A stretch of DNA of 64,000 nucleotides from CAZLQF01 sp964561545 (GTDB lineage Bacteria > Bacteroidota > Bacteroidia > CAILMK01 > CAYYUA01), in contig CAZLQF010000001.1 in NCBI GenBank assembly GCA_964561545.1, forward strand, positions 1 through 64,000, in the 5' to 3' direction. Made by a program: the position numbers and the translations under genes. The first letter of the stretch is position 1; each line of letters opens with the position of its first letter. The notes under the pieces are model-generated. The model saw nothing but the letters and a program-made list of their open reading frames with translations. It made no database searches and was not told where the DNA came from. Shown piece after piece: positions 1 to 9,751 of this stretch.

Positions 1-971
1 GTGAATTGAACTTCTGTGCCTGGTAAGATTACATTATCGTCTACAATGAAATCTGAATTCGGTGTTGTAGAGGGGTTTACAACATCAACGATTTTCGTTG
101 CAGTATCACTTCCTACACAGTTTTGAGCCACTAACTCAATGGTATCAAGCCCTGTTTGGTTGGGGACATAAGTAATGTTTTCTGAGGTACTTATATTGTT
201 TCCATTGGCATACCAAGTGTAGTTTACAAATTTTGGAGAAGAAGCATTAACAATTTGATTGTTGGTACCAACAAATAAGGTGTCATCAACTAAAAAATTT
301 GCTTGAGGGGGATTAGCAATCACCCCTTTTATTTCAACATCATCAAAATTGAAATTATCGAAAGAATTTGATGTACCATCCGCATCAAATCTCAACTTAA
401 AATTACTGGTTAAGCCTGAAGATATGGTAAAGTTGTCTTGGGTAAAAGTATTAGGGGCTGATCCTCCGTCATAATTAGTAAGAGGTACCCATGTGAAGCC
501 ATTGTAATACTCTACATCAATATCATCACCAGATTCAGGATTATCACCGCAAGAAGAATTACCACCTTGACGGTACAAGTAAGAAATGGTTACAACGCAA
601 CAACCACTCATGTCTAAGGTAGGCGTTTCTACATAATCGGAACCACCACCATTGACTTGAAGAGAGTAACCATTAGAGCCAGTGCAACTATTGGTTGTGG
701 TTGCAACTGCTGTACTAGTTCGGGTCCACCCGGAAGGAAATGAACTCGAAAAATTTTCAGTTAAAGATTGACAATTGGATTGGGCTTTAACGTTGTTGAT
801 TGCTCCAGTAATAGAAAAAGAAGCTAATACAATGAAAATAAGGGGCATCTTTAAGGATAAGCCTAAGTTCTTGTTGGAGGCAGCTTTCCCATAAAGATAG
901 CTCAAATTGCCATTAGATTCATTGCATTGATTAAAACCTTTTGAATTGAAATAGTGTAAAATACTTTTCAT
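1..971 (-). CDS. Secreted multidomain protein, C-terminus cut off by window edge
   Basis: An open frame runs leftwards from an ATG at 971 and is still open at position 1, so at least 323 residues are encoded and the C-terminus is missing. A hydrophobic segment beginning at an internal Met (around residue 43, MPLIFIVLASFS) and ending near an Ala-Gln site looks like a signal peptide, so the true start may be that internal Met. The next roughly 170 residues are a Cys-, Gly- and Asn-rich beta-type domain resembling the MAM or jelly-roll modules of Bacteroidota surface proteins. After that comes a PKD/Ig-like segment (FVNYTWYANGN, then a TGLDTIELVAQN-type strand), and a second one seems to begin at the edge. 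Such proteins are often exported by the type IX system, but the diagnostic C-terminal domain lies outside the window. Function unknown; extracellular location is inferred. Confidence 0.75.
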   Translation of the reverse strand, partial: MKSILHYFNSKGFNQCNESNGNLSYLYGKAASNKNLGLSLKMPLIFIVLASFSITGAINNVKAQSNCQSLTENFSSSFPSGWTRTSTAVATTTNSCTGSNGYSLQVNGGGSDYVETPTLDMSGCCVVTISYLYRQGGNSSCGDNPESGDDIDVEYYNGFTWVPLTNYDGGSAPNTFTQDNFTISSGLTSNFKLRFDADGTSNSFDNFNFDDVEIKGVIANPPQANFLVDDTLFVGTNNQIVNASSPKFVNYTWYANGNNISTSENITYVPNQTGLDTIELVAQNCVGSDTATKIVDVVNPSTTPNSDFIVDDNVILPGTEVQF

Positions 972-1787
972 AGTTACTGTTTTTTAATCCTTCAAATTTA
1001 ATTAAAATTTAATCATTTGTTTATTGTTGAATAATAACTGCTTATAAACTGACAATGCCCCACTTCTATTTCAGTTCAGTATGAATTTAAGTAAATAAAT
1101 TTTTATTACGAAAGACCAACATTCTTTTACAAAAATATAAAACGAAAGTGAATTGAAATGGGTTCGAAATTTTTCGCTTTAGTAAAGGGGTTTTGCTTTC
1201 ATTTGTCATATCCAAAGCATCTTGACTGTTTATAAGTATACCACAAATTTGGTGGCTAGACCAAACCTAATCCTTCAATAAAGGTTTTAGGAAATTGTAT
1301 TAGCCCTAAATCTCGATCTAATGCGGGCTTTGGGTGGTGTTGTATAGAAACGAAAAAAATCGGTGATTTTCCCTTTGAAACATTTTTGTAAAATTAAATT
1401 TAAAGCCTGGAAATCAGCACTTAAATGAAATTAGGACATTTTACTTCTATTGGTTTAAAAAACTTTTAATACACTTCCGAAAGAAATCAGAGTAGGGTTG
1501 TTTTTTCGGCCAAACCTACGACTAAGCCCTTAACCCTGCGCATCTCCAGGGAAGTTTCCCAATAATTTTACACTTGGTATTTTACTGGAATTTTTGGGGC
1601 TTCCCCTCAATTCATTGCTTTTTTCTATGGAAACTTCTGTAACATGCTACCCCATCGCCTACACGGCAATGGCTAAGGCTTGTTTAGCAGGCAAAAAATA
1701 TCCATTGCCCACCCTGAACCGTCAGAGCCACATTCCGCAAAAAATGAGGTGGAACAATTAGAAATAAATTTTTAACAAATTTTATCA
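972..1787. other. 816-base gene-free stretch
   Basis: I see no convincing gene here. The stretch is AT-rich up to about 1480 and less so from 1500 to 1750. A TAnnTTTG match lies on the minus strand at 993-1000 (CAAATTTA on plus), about 22 bases before the ATG at 971, and could be the -7 box of the gene ending at 971; no good -33 box was found. Small hairpins such as GGGAA-GT-TTCCC near 1550 are present. A 44-codon frame at 1627-1761 has no recognisable features. Confidence 0.5.
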
Positions 1788-2882
1788 TTAGATTTTTCTT
1801 TTTTTCCATTTGACTTGAGTAGGCCAGATAAAATAAATTGGCGTTATCAAAGAAATTAAATGATTGTAAATTTCGTATGCCATGTAATCTTGATAATCAA
1901 CTTTGAGGTTGGTGAATTTTATTTGTTTGTAAAGGAAATAATCTTGTGCAAAAGCTTTTAATATCAGCACGCCAATTCCAATCATGGGGTTCAAAATCAA
2001 TAATACAATGACAGCTGGAAAATAAATATTATGAAGCAGGATCAATGCTAAAATGCTTAGGGGCAGTTCCATTCCGCCTCTTAGCCATCGCTTTCTTTGC
2101 TGCATTAAATCCGTCAAATTTTGGGCCGGTTCGGATGTGGCTATTACTTCCGTCATTAGCAAATGCTTATGCCGCCATCCTTTTGATGTTATAGCTTGAA
2201 AAATTTTGTAATCTTCAGTCACGGAGGAGTCCAAAGATTCATAGCCACCGGTTTGCCAGTAAGCATCTTTTCTAATTGCCATGTTATTGCCAACCGCTGT
2301 AACAGCACTTATTTCATCTATCATTCGCAGCAACCCCATGTAATATAGCCATTCAAGGCCCTGCATTTTATCAAAAAGTTTTGGCCCTTTTACTACAGTT
2401 ATGCCGCTCACTAAGCCAATTCCTGGCTTAAAATATTGGACCATCGCCTTGGCCCATTGTTGAGGTACTTGTATATCGGCATCGGTTATTAAATAATAAT
2501 CTCCTTGGGCTTGGTGAGCCAACCAGGCGATCACATTGGCTTTACTCTTTGCTTTGCCAAAATCATGGGTAACATTGATCAGCTTAAAATTGCTACGATC
2601 CTCAATGAATTTTTTGACGATGGGTTCCGTATCGTCTTCCGATCGATCATTTCCAACTAATACCTCAATTTTATCGGCAGGGTAATCCAAGTTTGTCAAA
2701 GCTTGCAAACATGCCTCAATGTTATAGGCTTCATTTCTTGCTGCCAGCAAAACAGATACCTTTGGGTGATCATCCAAATGATCCTGGTATCGATCGGGTA
2801 AATTAGCGACCTTAGCAACCAGGAAAATTAAGACCGATAAAAAAATAATCACAACAAGAATTAGTATTAATTGGAGAAGCAT
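1788..2882 (-). CDS. Family 2 glycosyltransferase, membrane anchored
   Basis: This 364-residue protein transfers a sugar from a nucleotide-sugar donor, presumably at the cytoplasmic face of the inner membrane. An N-terminal membrane segment (residues about 3-23) is followed by a GT-A catalytic domain with VSVLLAARNE at about 42-51. The metal-binding DAD is at 134-136, the general-base region TED at 222-224, and the QxxRW motif (QQRKRW) at 261-266. Two or three hydrophobic segments follow in the C-terminal quarter. This is the layout of processive or polyprenyl-linked GT2 enzymes (cellulose synthase-like). Acceptor and sugar cannot be read from sequence. It stands alone on its strand, with about 240 bases before the divergent ispH. 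Confidence 0.9.
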   Translation of the reverse strand: MLLQLILILVVIIFLSVLIFLVAKVANLPDRYQDHLDDHPKVSVLLAARNEAYNIEACLQALTNLDYPADKIEVLVGNDRSEDDTEPIVKKFIEDRSNFKLINVTHDFGKAKSKANVIAWLAHQAQGDYYLITDADIQVPQQWAKAMVQYFKPGIGLVSGITVVKGPKLFDKMQGLEWLYYMGLLRMIDEISAVTAVGNNMAIRKDAYWQTGGYESLDSSVTEDYKIFQAITSKGWRHKHLLMTEVIATSEPAQNLTDLMQQRKRWLRGGMELPLSILALILLHNIYFPAVIVLLILNPMIGIGVLILKAFAQDYFLYKQIKFTNLKVDYQDYMAYEIYNHLISLITPIYFIWPTQVKWKKRKI

Positions 2883-3059
2883 GCGTTAATACATTGTAGT
2901 TAAAAAGAAAGCCACATGTTGGGCATAAACTTGGATTTTCAATTTACGGGTTTAGCCATAAACCAACCATTGAAACCGTTTTGTAAAGACCTATAAAAAC
3001 AGCGGCAAAAATAAGCAATGGATCAACGCCCTTAAAGCTTTCAATTGGTTTTCTATTTG

Positions 3060-3092
3060 TTGCTTTTAAAAACTTCATATTCCATAATTTTG
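3060..3092 (+). promoter_or_regulatory. Putative promoter of ispH
   Basis: TAATTTTG at 3085-3092 fits the Bacteroidota -7 box TAnnTTTG, with a TTG at 3060-3062 about 22 bases upstream as -33 element. The match lies about 30 bases before the ispH start, a sensible leader length. Confidence 0.5.
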
Positions 3093-3121
3093 TAGTACTT
3101 AAAAAGATAACTTGAACGGCT

Positions 3122-3973
3122 ATGTTAGATCTTAAGGTTAATATTGACGATAATTCAGGTTTCTGCTTTGGTGTTGTTTACGCCATAGAATTGGCAGAAG
3201 AATACCTTGATAATTATGGCAAGTTGTACTCCTTAGGGGATATTGTTCATAATGACGAAGAAGTTGAGCGGCTTGAGCAAAAAGGGCTCAAGAGTATTAA
3301 CCATGACGACTTGAAAGAACTTAAAGACGAGCGGGTATTAATCCGTGCCCATGGAGAACCTCCTGAAACTTACCAAATCGGTATTGAAAACAACTTAGAG
3401 TTAATCGATGCATCATGCCCGGTGGTATTAAAGTTGCAAAACCGCGTTAAAAATGCTTACGATAAGCACCAGGAAATCCCACTGCTCATATATGGAAAAC
3501 AAGGCCATCCGGAGATCAAAGCTTTAATGGGGCAGGTACAGCAAAACGCTACAGTATTTCAATCCAAGGAAGAACTTGATGAAATGGAGCTTCCCAACAA
3601 GGTCCAATTGTTCAGCCAAACTACCAAGGATATATCTAAGCTCTACGAGATAAGGGATAACTTAAAATCAAGGGGTATTGAGGTTACGCTCAATGATACC
3701 ATTTGCCGGCAGGTTTCCAACAGGGATGAACAACTCAAGAATTTTGTCCTAAATTATGACAAGGTTGTTTTTGTTTCAGGGACCAAATCGTCCAATGGCA
3801 AAGTACTTTATGAAGTGTGCAAAACCTACAATCCAAACAGTTACTTTGTATCCCAAATTGACGAAATTAATGACAATTGGTTTGAACAGGGAAATAGCAT
3901 AGGGATATGCGGTGCCACCTCTACGCCTCATTGGCTCATGAATGACATTAAAGAACACCTTGAACAACTTTAA
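3122..3973 (+). CDS. ispH: 4-hydroxy-3-methylbut-2-enyl diphosphate reductase (IspH/LytB)
   Basis: Last enzyme of the MEP isoprenoid pathway: it reduces HMBPP to isopentenyl and dimethylallyl diphosphate in the cytoplasm using a [4Fe-4S] cluster. All three cluster cysteines are in family context: C15 in SGFCFGV, C99 in DASCPVV and C195 in DTICRQVSNR. The substrate-binding HGEPPE lies near residues 77-82 and the C-terminal GATSTPHW matches the family's GASxP motif. Its 283 residues are the usual length for the short bacterial form. The gene has its own likely promoter and is convergent with waaA. Confidence 0.96.
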   Translation: MLDLKVNIDDNSGFCFGVVYAIELAEEYLDNYGKLYSLGDIVHNDEEVERLEQKGLKSINHDDLKELKDERVLIRAHGEPPETYQIGIENNLELIDASCPVVLKLQNRVKNAYDKHQEIPLLIYGKQGHPEIKALMGQVQQNATVFQSKEELDEMELPNKVQLFSQTTKDISKLYEIRDNLKSRGIEVTLNDTICRQVSNRDEQLKNFVLNYDKVVFVSGTKSSNGKVLYEVCKTYNPNSYFVSQIDEINDNWFEQGNSIGICGATSTPHWLMNDIKEHLEQL

Positions 3974-4045
3974 TAAAAAGTAACTACTTATAGCCAACGA
4001 ACAAAAGCTTGATGTTAAGCCATCTTCTAAAGCTATTCGCTTTTA

Positions 4046-5308
4046 TCATTTGGCAATGAGAAATTGCTTAACATAACTCAATACTTGGTCAGAACCACCG
4101 CGATTTTGTAGTATATAATTCTCACCAATACTCCCTATTTCTTGATATTGACCTTTTTCGATCAAAGGCTGGATCTTATCATAAAATGAATCAAAATCCT
4201 CAACAGCAAAAGCGCCACCTTTTCGGATGAGGTCGTGGGCTTCATTGAATTTATCATATTTTGGCCCGAAAATTATAGGAAGTCCAAATGCAGCTGGCTC
4301 CAGTATATTATGGATGCTTTTTTCAAAACCGCCCCCTATTACAGCTACATGCCCGTATCGATACAACCTGTTCAGAAGTCCTATTTGGTCAACCACCATT
4401 ATTGGTTTTGATAGGTCTTGCTCATTGGAAGAATAGAAGGTCATGCGGTCGCCAGCTTTTTGCTTTAAGCTTTCAATCCTTGCTTGGCTTGGGTTGTGGG
4501 GGGCAATTATTATTCGAACATGCCCCTCATATTGGTCAAGAAGCTTCAATAGCCAATCCTCCTCAATCTCATAAGTAGATCCTCCAATGACGACCAGGGC
4601 ATTGCCAACAAATGATTGAATGGTTATATCTTGAGCAGCATTGCGGGTAATTTCATAAACCCGATCGACTCTTGAATCAGGGATGACGGAGTAATTGTTA
4701 TAACCCAATCCCTGAAGGAGCCTCCCAGAATGATCATCCTGTACAAAAAAATGATCAAAGGTTGGCAGCATTGCTTTAAAAATGGAGCCCCAGGACTTAA
4801 AAAATCTTTGCTCCTTTCTAAAAACCCCGGATACCAAAACAGTTGGGATGTTTTGTTTGCGCAGTTCTTTTAAATAATGGTACCAGAAATCATATTTGAT
4901 AAATACCGCGAGATGTGGTTTAAAAGCTTTTACAAAGGCCTGAGCATTCCTTTGGGTATCTATAGGTAAATATAAAATCTCATCAGCATGCTCATAATCT
5001 TTACTTGTTTCAAAACCTGAGGGTGAGAAAAACGTTAAAAGGATCCGATAATGGGGATAATCGCTTCTTAGGCTTTCAATGATCGGCCTGCCTTGTTCAA
5101 ATTCTCCCAAAGAAGCACAGTGAAACCAAATGTAATTTTCGTTAATAACTGCTTTGTTTAAAACCTCATTGAGGCCATTATCCCTTCCTTTTATAAATTT
5201 AGCAGCTTTGGGGTTGAAATAACTGCCTAATTTAATTGCTTGCCAATAAAACCTAATGGTAGCATTGTATAAGGCCTCCTGAAGCTTCAACGTAATTTGA
5301 TGGCTCAT
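4046..5308 (-). CDS. waaA: 3-deoxy-D-manno-octulosonic acid (Kdo) transferase
   Basis: WaaA/KdtA adds Kdo from CMP-Kdo to the lipid A precursor at the inner membrane. The 420-residue protein has an N-terminal hydrophobic/amphipathic anchor region, then the N-terminal Rossmann domain with FHCASLGEFEQGRP (the catalytic acidic residue is in GEFE, about 69-71). The C-terminal GT-B domain carries VVIGGSTY and the GGGFEKSIHNILEPAAFGLP donor-binding loop typical of family GT30. It starts 19 bases after the stop of the upstream beta-barrel candidate on the same strand, so the two are probably co-transcribed. Length is normal for the family. Confidence 0.95.
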   Translation of the reverse strand: MSHQITLKLQEALYNATIRFYWQAIKLGSYFNPKAAKFIKGRDNGLNEVLNKAVINENYIWFHCASLGEFEQGRPIIESLRSDYPHYRILLTFFSPSGFETSKDYEHADEILYLPIDTQRNAQAFVKAFKPHLAVFIKYDFWYHYLKELRKQNIPTVLVSGVFRKEQRFFKSWGSIFKAMLPTFDHFFVQDDHSGRLLQGLGYNNYSVIPDSRVDRVYEITRNAAQDITIQSFVGNALVVIGGSTYEIEEDWLLKLLDQYEGHVRIIIAPHNPSQARIESLKQKAGDRMTFYSSNEQDLSKPIMVVDQIGLLNRLYRYGHVAVIGGGFEKSIHNILEPAAFGLPIIFGPKYDKFNEAHDLIRKGGAFAVEDFDSFYDKIQPLIEKGQYQEIGSIGENYILQNRGGSDQVLSYVKQFLIAK

Positions 5309-5327
5309 TCACTTATTAACCCTGATT

Positions 5328-6080
5328 TTAATGGTAGTAATGCTCTTGGGGCGCTTTTTCGTAAATGGGATAAGACCATTTAAAATGGATCCCATACAGC
5401 AAGTCTATTCTCAGGTCGTCATTTTTTTCCATGGTATCAAAATTCCAATCCCTTCTGTTTTTTGTAAAGGCTTGAATGAACTCAAACCCTACTGAGAAGT
5501 TGATCAATTTATTGTTGGACAAGTACTGGAATCCAATAGATTCTGATAAAGCGAATCCATTGGAAAGGCGATCATAGCCTTTCTTGTAGTCACCTTTTAA
5601 CTGGAATAAAGAACTGCTGATGTTATTATACTTGATCTTATGCTGCATAAAACCACCTCCAAGCTGAAAATATACGCCTGAGTTCGGATTCGGACCAAAC
5701 CACGGGAATACCTTACCGGCTTTAGCCATGGCATAGTAACCTCGCATTAGCCGGTCCACCGGTTCCATAAGTCCTTGGCCATTAATTAAAAATCCCTTAT
5801 CCGATTTAATAGATTGAAGAGGATCTTCTCGGACATTTCTGCTAAATAAAAACTTAAAATCAAGCGAAAACAAGTAATTGTTCTTCATTTTGTAGGATGC
5901 GGAAAGGCCTATGCCATTACTGTTACCAAAACGGTCTGCCATATCACCCCCTGGTATTTCAAAGCCATAACTGGCACTTGCCAAGAATAAGCTAATGGTG
6001 GAATCCTGAATGTCAGACTGGCCCCAAACCTTAGCACCTCCAAAAAACAGGAGTACTAAAACAACCAACAATTTTTTCAT
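5328..6080 (-). CDS. Predicted outer-membrane beta-barrel protein
   Basis: No specific family recognised. The ATG at 6080 is preferred over one 14 codons upstream because it begins a clean signal peptide (MKKLLVVLVLLFFGGAKVWGQ), giving 250 residues. The mature part has alternating aromatic and polar strands (for example YLFSLDFKFLFS, GVYFQLGGGF, NFSVGFEFIQAF) and ends in a strand with aromatic residues, as expected of a small outer-membrane barrel. It sits directly upstream of waaA in the same direction, so an envelope role is plausible but not shown. The start region faces the divergent aminotransferase gene across about 100 bases. Confidence 0.75.
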   Translation of the reverse strand: MKKLLVVLVLLFFGGAKVWGQSDIQDSTISLFLASASYGFEIPGGDMADRFGNSNGIGLSASYKMKNNYLFSLDFKFLFSRNVREDPLQSIKSDKGFLINGQGLMEPVDRLMRGYYAMAKAGKVFPWFGPNPNSGVYFQLGGGFMQHKIKYNNISSSLFQLKGDYKKGYDRLSNGFALSESIGFQYLSNNKLINFSVGFEFIQAFTKNRRDWNFDTMEKNDDLRIDLLYGIHFKWSYPIYEKAPQEHYYH

Positions 6081-6131
6081 AATCCGGCCCTCATGTATTT
6101 TGAGTTCTATTTTCTGAAACAAAATTAAGTT

Positions 6132-6139
6132 TATATTTG
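6132..6139 (+). promoter_or_regulatory. Putative -7 box before the nucleotide-sugar cassette
   Basis: TATATTTG matches TAnnTTTG exactly and lies 38 bases before the aminotransferase start. No well-spaced -33 element was found, so this is a partial promoter call. Confidence 0.4.
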
Positions 6140-6177
6140 CAGGGTAAAGAATTGCTATTGAATATAATTGTAAATAT

Positions 6178-7302
6178 ATGCCATCTATTCAAATGGTAGA
6201 CTTGGTGGAGCAGCACCAATCCATTTATGAAGAACTTAATAATGCCATCGATAATGTAGTCAATTCCGCTAAATTTATCAATGGTCCTGATGTAGGCACA
6301 TTTGAAAAAAACCTGGCGCATTATTTAGACGTAGCCCATGTTATTGCTTGCGGCAATGGTACGGATGCATTGCAGATTGCTTTAATGGCACTCGACCTAC
6401 CTGAAAATTCTGAAGTAATCAGCCCTGATTTTACATTTGTAGCCTCAGCTGAGGCCATTATAGCTGCAGGCCATCAACCTGTATTGGTAGATTGCGATCC
6501 GGATACTTACAATATGGATCCCGATTCCCTTGAAAATGCCATTTCACCCCATACCAAAGCTATTATCCCGGTTCACCTATTCGGGCAGTGTGCAAATATG
6601 GACGCAATAAAAACAATTGCAGATAAAAACAAACTATATATCATCGAAGATACAGCCCAGGCATTGGGGGCCAAGTACCATCCTACCGATGGCACCGGTC
6701 AGCATGCTGGAACCATAGGCGATATTGGCTGTACTTCATTTTTTCCATCCAAAAACCTTGGATGCCTTGGAGATGGCGGGGCTTTGTTTACCAATGATGA
6801 TGAATTAGCGCAAAAAATTAAAGAGATCAAAAATCATGGCATGAGCCAACAATATAGTTACAATAGAATTGGTATGAATTCCAGGCTTGATACCGTTCAA
6901 GCAGCCATTCTAAATGTAAAATTGAAATACCTCGATCAATACAACCATAAGCGCCAAAAAGCAGCTGAGCAATACGATGAATTGCTGAAAGCGGTACCCA
7001 ATGTGCAAGTCCCTGTTAGAAGCAACAATTCTACGCACATCTTTCATCAGTACACCCTTAAAATTTCCGGAGACCGTAGAGACCAATTGAGCCAACATTT
7101 GAATGATCAAGGCATCCCCAATAAGGTTTATTACCCTACTCCCTTGCACGTACATGCTGTTTATCAGAATTACCAGAGTCAATCGGGAAATGAAGTTACC
7201 AAAGCTTTAACGCACCAAGTATTATCCTTGCCCATGCATCCAGCTTTAAAAGAAGATCAGATTAATTACATTGCTCATACCATTAAACAATTTTTTGCTT
7301 AA
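6178..7302 (+). CDS. DegT/DnrJ/EryC1 family sugar aminotransferase (WbpE-like)
   Basis: A PLP-dependent aminotransferase that converts a keto nucleotide sugar to an amino sugar, using glutamate as usual donor. The PLP lysine is K192 in FFPSKNLGCLGDGGA and the cofactor-ring aspartate is in IIEDTAQ (about D158). The N-terminal IACGNGTDALQIAL loop and the C-terminal HYP-type segment (KVYYPTPLH) are present. Overall it most resembles the UDP-3-keto-sugar aminotransferase WbpE/WlbC type as I recall that sequence. The 3-dehydrogenase and acetyltransferase that act with WbpE are not in the window, so the exact substrate is open. First gene of a likely operon; the stop is 15 bases before the UDP-glucose dehydrogenase start. 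Confidence 0.9.
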   Translation: MPSIQMVDLVEQHQSIYEELNNAIDNVVNSAKFINGPDVGTFEKNLAHYLDVAHVIACGNGTDALQIALMALDLPENSEVISPDFTFVASAEAIIAAGHQPVLVDCDPDTYNMDPDSLENAISPHTKAIIPVHLFGQCANMDAIKTIADKNKLYIIEDTAQALGAKYHPTDGTGQHAGTIGDIGCTSFFPSKNLGCLGDGGALFTNDDELAQKIKEIKNHGMSQQYSYNRIGMNSRLDTVQAAILNVKLKYLDQYNHKRQKAAEQYDELLKAVPNVQVPVRSNNSTHIFHQYTLKISGDRRDQLSQHLNDQGIPNKVYYPTPLHVHAVYQNYQSQSGNEVTKALTHQVLSLPMHPALKEDQINYIAHTIKQFFA

Positions 7303-7317
7303 AAAAAACAACAAACT

Positions 7318-8643
7318 ATGAAGATCGCAGTTGTAGGAAGTGGATACGTAGGTTTGGTTACCGGCACATGCTTTGCTGAAACCGGTAACGATGTAACCTG
7401 TATCGACATTGACCAAGATAAGGTCGAGAAAATGAGAAATGGGGAAATACCTATTTATGAACCTGGCCTTGAACCGATTTTCCAAAGAAACATTGAGCAA
7501 GACCGCTTAAATTTTACAACGGAATTAGTAGAAGGTATACAGGGTGCCCAAGTGATCTTTTTGGCCCTTCCAACTCCGCCCGGAGAAGATGGATCTGCCG
7601 ACTTGCGGTACGTTTTGCAGGTAGCAGAAGAAATGGGCCCTTATCTTAAAGATTACACCGTTATCGTTGATAAAAGTACCGTTCCTGTGGGCACGTCTGA
7701 AAAAGTAAGGGATCAAATAGCTACTAATTGCAACTGTGAATTTGATGTGGTTTCCAACCCTGAATTTTTAAGGGAAGGCAGTGCAATTGATGATTTTATG
7801 AAGCCGGAAAGGGTCATTATTGGTACTTCCTCAGAAAAAGCTCAGGAAGTAATGGATCATCTGTATCAACCATTTGTGCGCCAAGGCAACCCGATCCTTT
7901 TCATGGATGAGCGCTCTGCTGAAATGACCAAATATGCTGCCAATGCATTCCTGGCTACCAAAATTTCCTTCATGAATGAGATTGCTAATCTCTGCGAAAA
8001 AGTGGGGGCCAATGTTGATGCGATCCGAAAAGGCATTGGAACCGATGAACGCATTGGTAAGCGGTTTTTATTTGCCGGCATTGGCTACGGTGGTAGCTGC
8101 TTCCCTAAAGATGTCCAGGCGATTGCCAATACGGCCCAAGAGCATAACTACGATTTCAAAATCCTTAATTCTGTAATGCAAATCAATCAGAACCAAAAAA
8201 CCAGCCTGATCCCTAAAATCAAGAGGTATTACAACAACGACCTGAAAGGGAAAAATATAACCCTGTGGGGGCTGGCATTCAAGCCCAATACCGATGACAT
8301 CCGGGAAGCCCCTGCACTTTTCCTAATCGAAGAGTTGCTTAAAGAAGGCGCTAACATTAAAGCATTTGACCCGGAGGCCATGGAAAACGTTAAAGCCATA
8401 TATGGTGACCAAATCACCTATGCAAGTGAACCTTATGAAGCATTAGAAGATTCGGATGCCTTATTGCTGGTTACGGAATGGCATGTCTTTAGAAATCCTG
8501 ATTTTGACAAGGTTAAATCTGCCATGAAAAATCCGGTGATCTTTGATGGCAGGAATGTTTATGTGCCTGAAGAAATGGAAGAAAAAGGCTTCTTTTACGA
8601 GTCAATAGGTCGCAGAACAATTACAAGCAAAGTTGAATATTAA
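7318..8643 (+). CDS. ugd: UDP-glucose 6-dehydrogenase
   Basis: Oxidises UDP-glucose to UDP-glucuronate with two NAD+ in the cytoplasm, feeding surface polysaccharide synthesis. The N-terminal Rossmann motif GSGYVGLVTG lies at residues 7-16, the VDKSTVPVGT segment at 117-126, and the catalytic cysteine C261 is in GIGYGGSCFPKD. The C-terminal UDP-binding domain has the LAFKPNTDDIREAP motif. Its 441 residues are the normal length. The decarboxylase that uses its product begins 5 bases after its stop, which is strong context support. Confidence 0.96.
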   Translation: MKIAVVGSGYVGLVTGTCFAETGNDVTCIDIDQDKVEKMRNGEIPIYEPGLEPIFQRNIEQDRLNFTTELVEGIQGAQVIFLALPTPPGEDGSADLRYVLQVAEEMGPYLKDYTVIVDKSTVPVGTSEKVRDQIATNCNCEFDVVSNPEFLREGSAIDDFMKPERVIIGTSSEKAQEVMDHLYQPFVRQGNPILFMDERSAEMTKYAANAFLATKISFMNEIANLCEKVGANVDAIRKGIGTDERIGKRFLFAGIGYGGSCFPKDVQAIANTAQEHNYDFKILNSVMQINQNQKTSLIPKIKRYYNNDLKGKNITLWGLAFKPNTDDIREAPALFLIEELLKEGANIKAFDPEAMENVKAIYGDQITYASEPYEALEDSDALLLVTEWHVFRNPDFDKVKSAMKNPVIFDGRNVYVPEEMEEKGFFYESIGRRTITSKVEY

Positions 8644-8648
8644 GCATT

Positions 8649-9611
8649 ATGGATCATTCACGTCAATCTAGCATTTTAATAACGGGTGCTGCGGGCTTTA
8701 TTGGTTCCCATTTGTGCAAGCGCTTCTTGGATGAGGGTTATCGCGTTTTTGGCATGGACAACATGCTGACCGGCAACTTTCAAAACATTGAAGAGTTCTT
8801 CAAGCTGGATAATTTCATTTTTTACAATCACGATATCACCAATTTTGTTCACGTACCCGGTGAGCTTGATTACATTTTGCATTTTGCATCGCCCGCCAGC
8901 CCTGTTGATTATTTAAAAATGCCCATCCAAACCCTTAAGGTTGGAGCCCTTGGTACCCATAACCTATTGGGCCTGGCACGTGCTAAAAACGCCAGGATCC
9001 TCGTAGCCTCTACTTCAGAAGTTTATGGCGATCCGCTGGAACATCCTCAAAATGAAGATTATTGGGGCAATGTTAACCCAATCGGTCCCAGAGGCGTTTA
9101 TGATGAAGCCAAAAGGTACCAGGAAGCCATTACCATGGCCTATTATCGTTACCATGGCTTAGCAACAAGAATTGCCAGGATATTTAATACCTACGGCCCA
9201 AAAATGAGGCTTGAGGATGGACGCGTATTACCATCGTTTGTTGGCCAAGCCCTTAAAGGAAAAGACCTAACAGTATACGGGAATGGTACGCAAACCCGAT
9301 CCTTTTGTTATGTAGATGACATGGTAGAGGGCATTTATAGATTGTTATTTTCTGATCACGTTGAACCTGTGAATATTGGCAATCCTAAGGAAATTACTAT
9401 AAAAGCATTTGCTGAAGAGATCATTCAAATGACTTCCACTTCATCTCAAATTACTTATCAGGAATTACCAATTAACGATCCCAAACAGCGTAAGCCGGAC
9501 ATTTCCAAGGCTCAATCGCTTTTAGGTTGGGAGCCACAAACAGACCGATCTGTAGGGTTGGAAAAAACCTTAAAGTATTTTAAAGCATTGCCTCAATTCC
9601 AGGAAGCGTAA
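8649..9611 (+). CDS. UDP-glucuronate decarboxylase (UDP-xylose synthase), SDR family
   Basis: Extended short-chain dehydrogenase predicted to convert UDP-glucuronate to UDP-xylose with retained NAD+. The NAD-binding GAAGFIGSH is at residues 13-21. The catalytic pair is Y151 and K155 in GVYDEAKR, and the STSEVYGDPLEHPQ segment with its Glu is characteristic of UXS enzymes. Length (320) matches soluble bacterial UXS. It follows ugd by 5 bases, giving a consecutive two-step pathway. A related 4,6-dehydratase activity is possible but less likely given the motifs. Confidence 0.92.
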   Translation: MDHSRQSSILITGAAGFIGSHLCKRFLDEGYRVFGMDNMLTGNFQNIEEFFKLDNFIFYNHDITNFVHVPGELDYILHFASPASPVDYLKMPIQTLKVGALGTHNLLGLARAKNARILVASTSEVYGDPLEHPQNEDYWGNVNPIGPRGVYDEAKRYQEAITMAYYRYHGLATRIARIFNTYGPKMRLEDGRVLPSFVGQALKGKDLTVYGNGTQTRSFCYVDDMVEGIYRLLFSDHVEPVNIGNPKEITIKAFAEEIIQMTSTSSQITYQELPINDPKQRKPDISKAQSLLGWEPQTDRSVGLEKTLKYFKALPQFQEA

Positions 9612-9751
9612 AAGCGATGGGTTAATTGTTGTAAATTGTTTAAAGGCATCAGCATTAGGTAGAATGTTATTGCTTTAGAACTGGGTTTCACTGATTGTTA
9701 TCTGTTGTAGTACCTTAGTTTTTGATTCCTAATGGCTAAAATCAATTAAAT

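Noticed and set aside
1627..1761. A 44-codon frame on the plus strand
   Set aside because: Too short, no motif, no promoter, no context.
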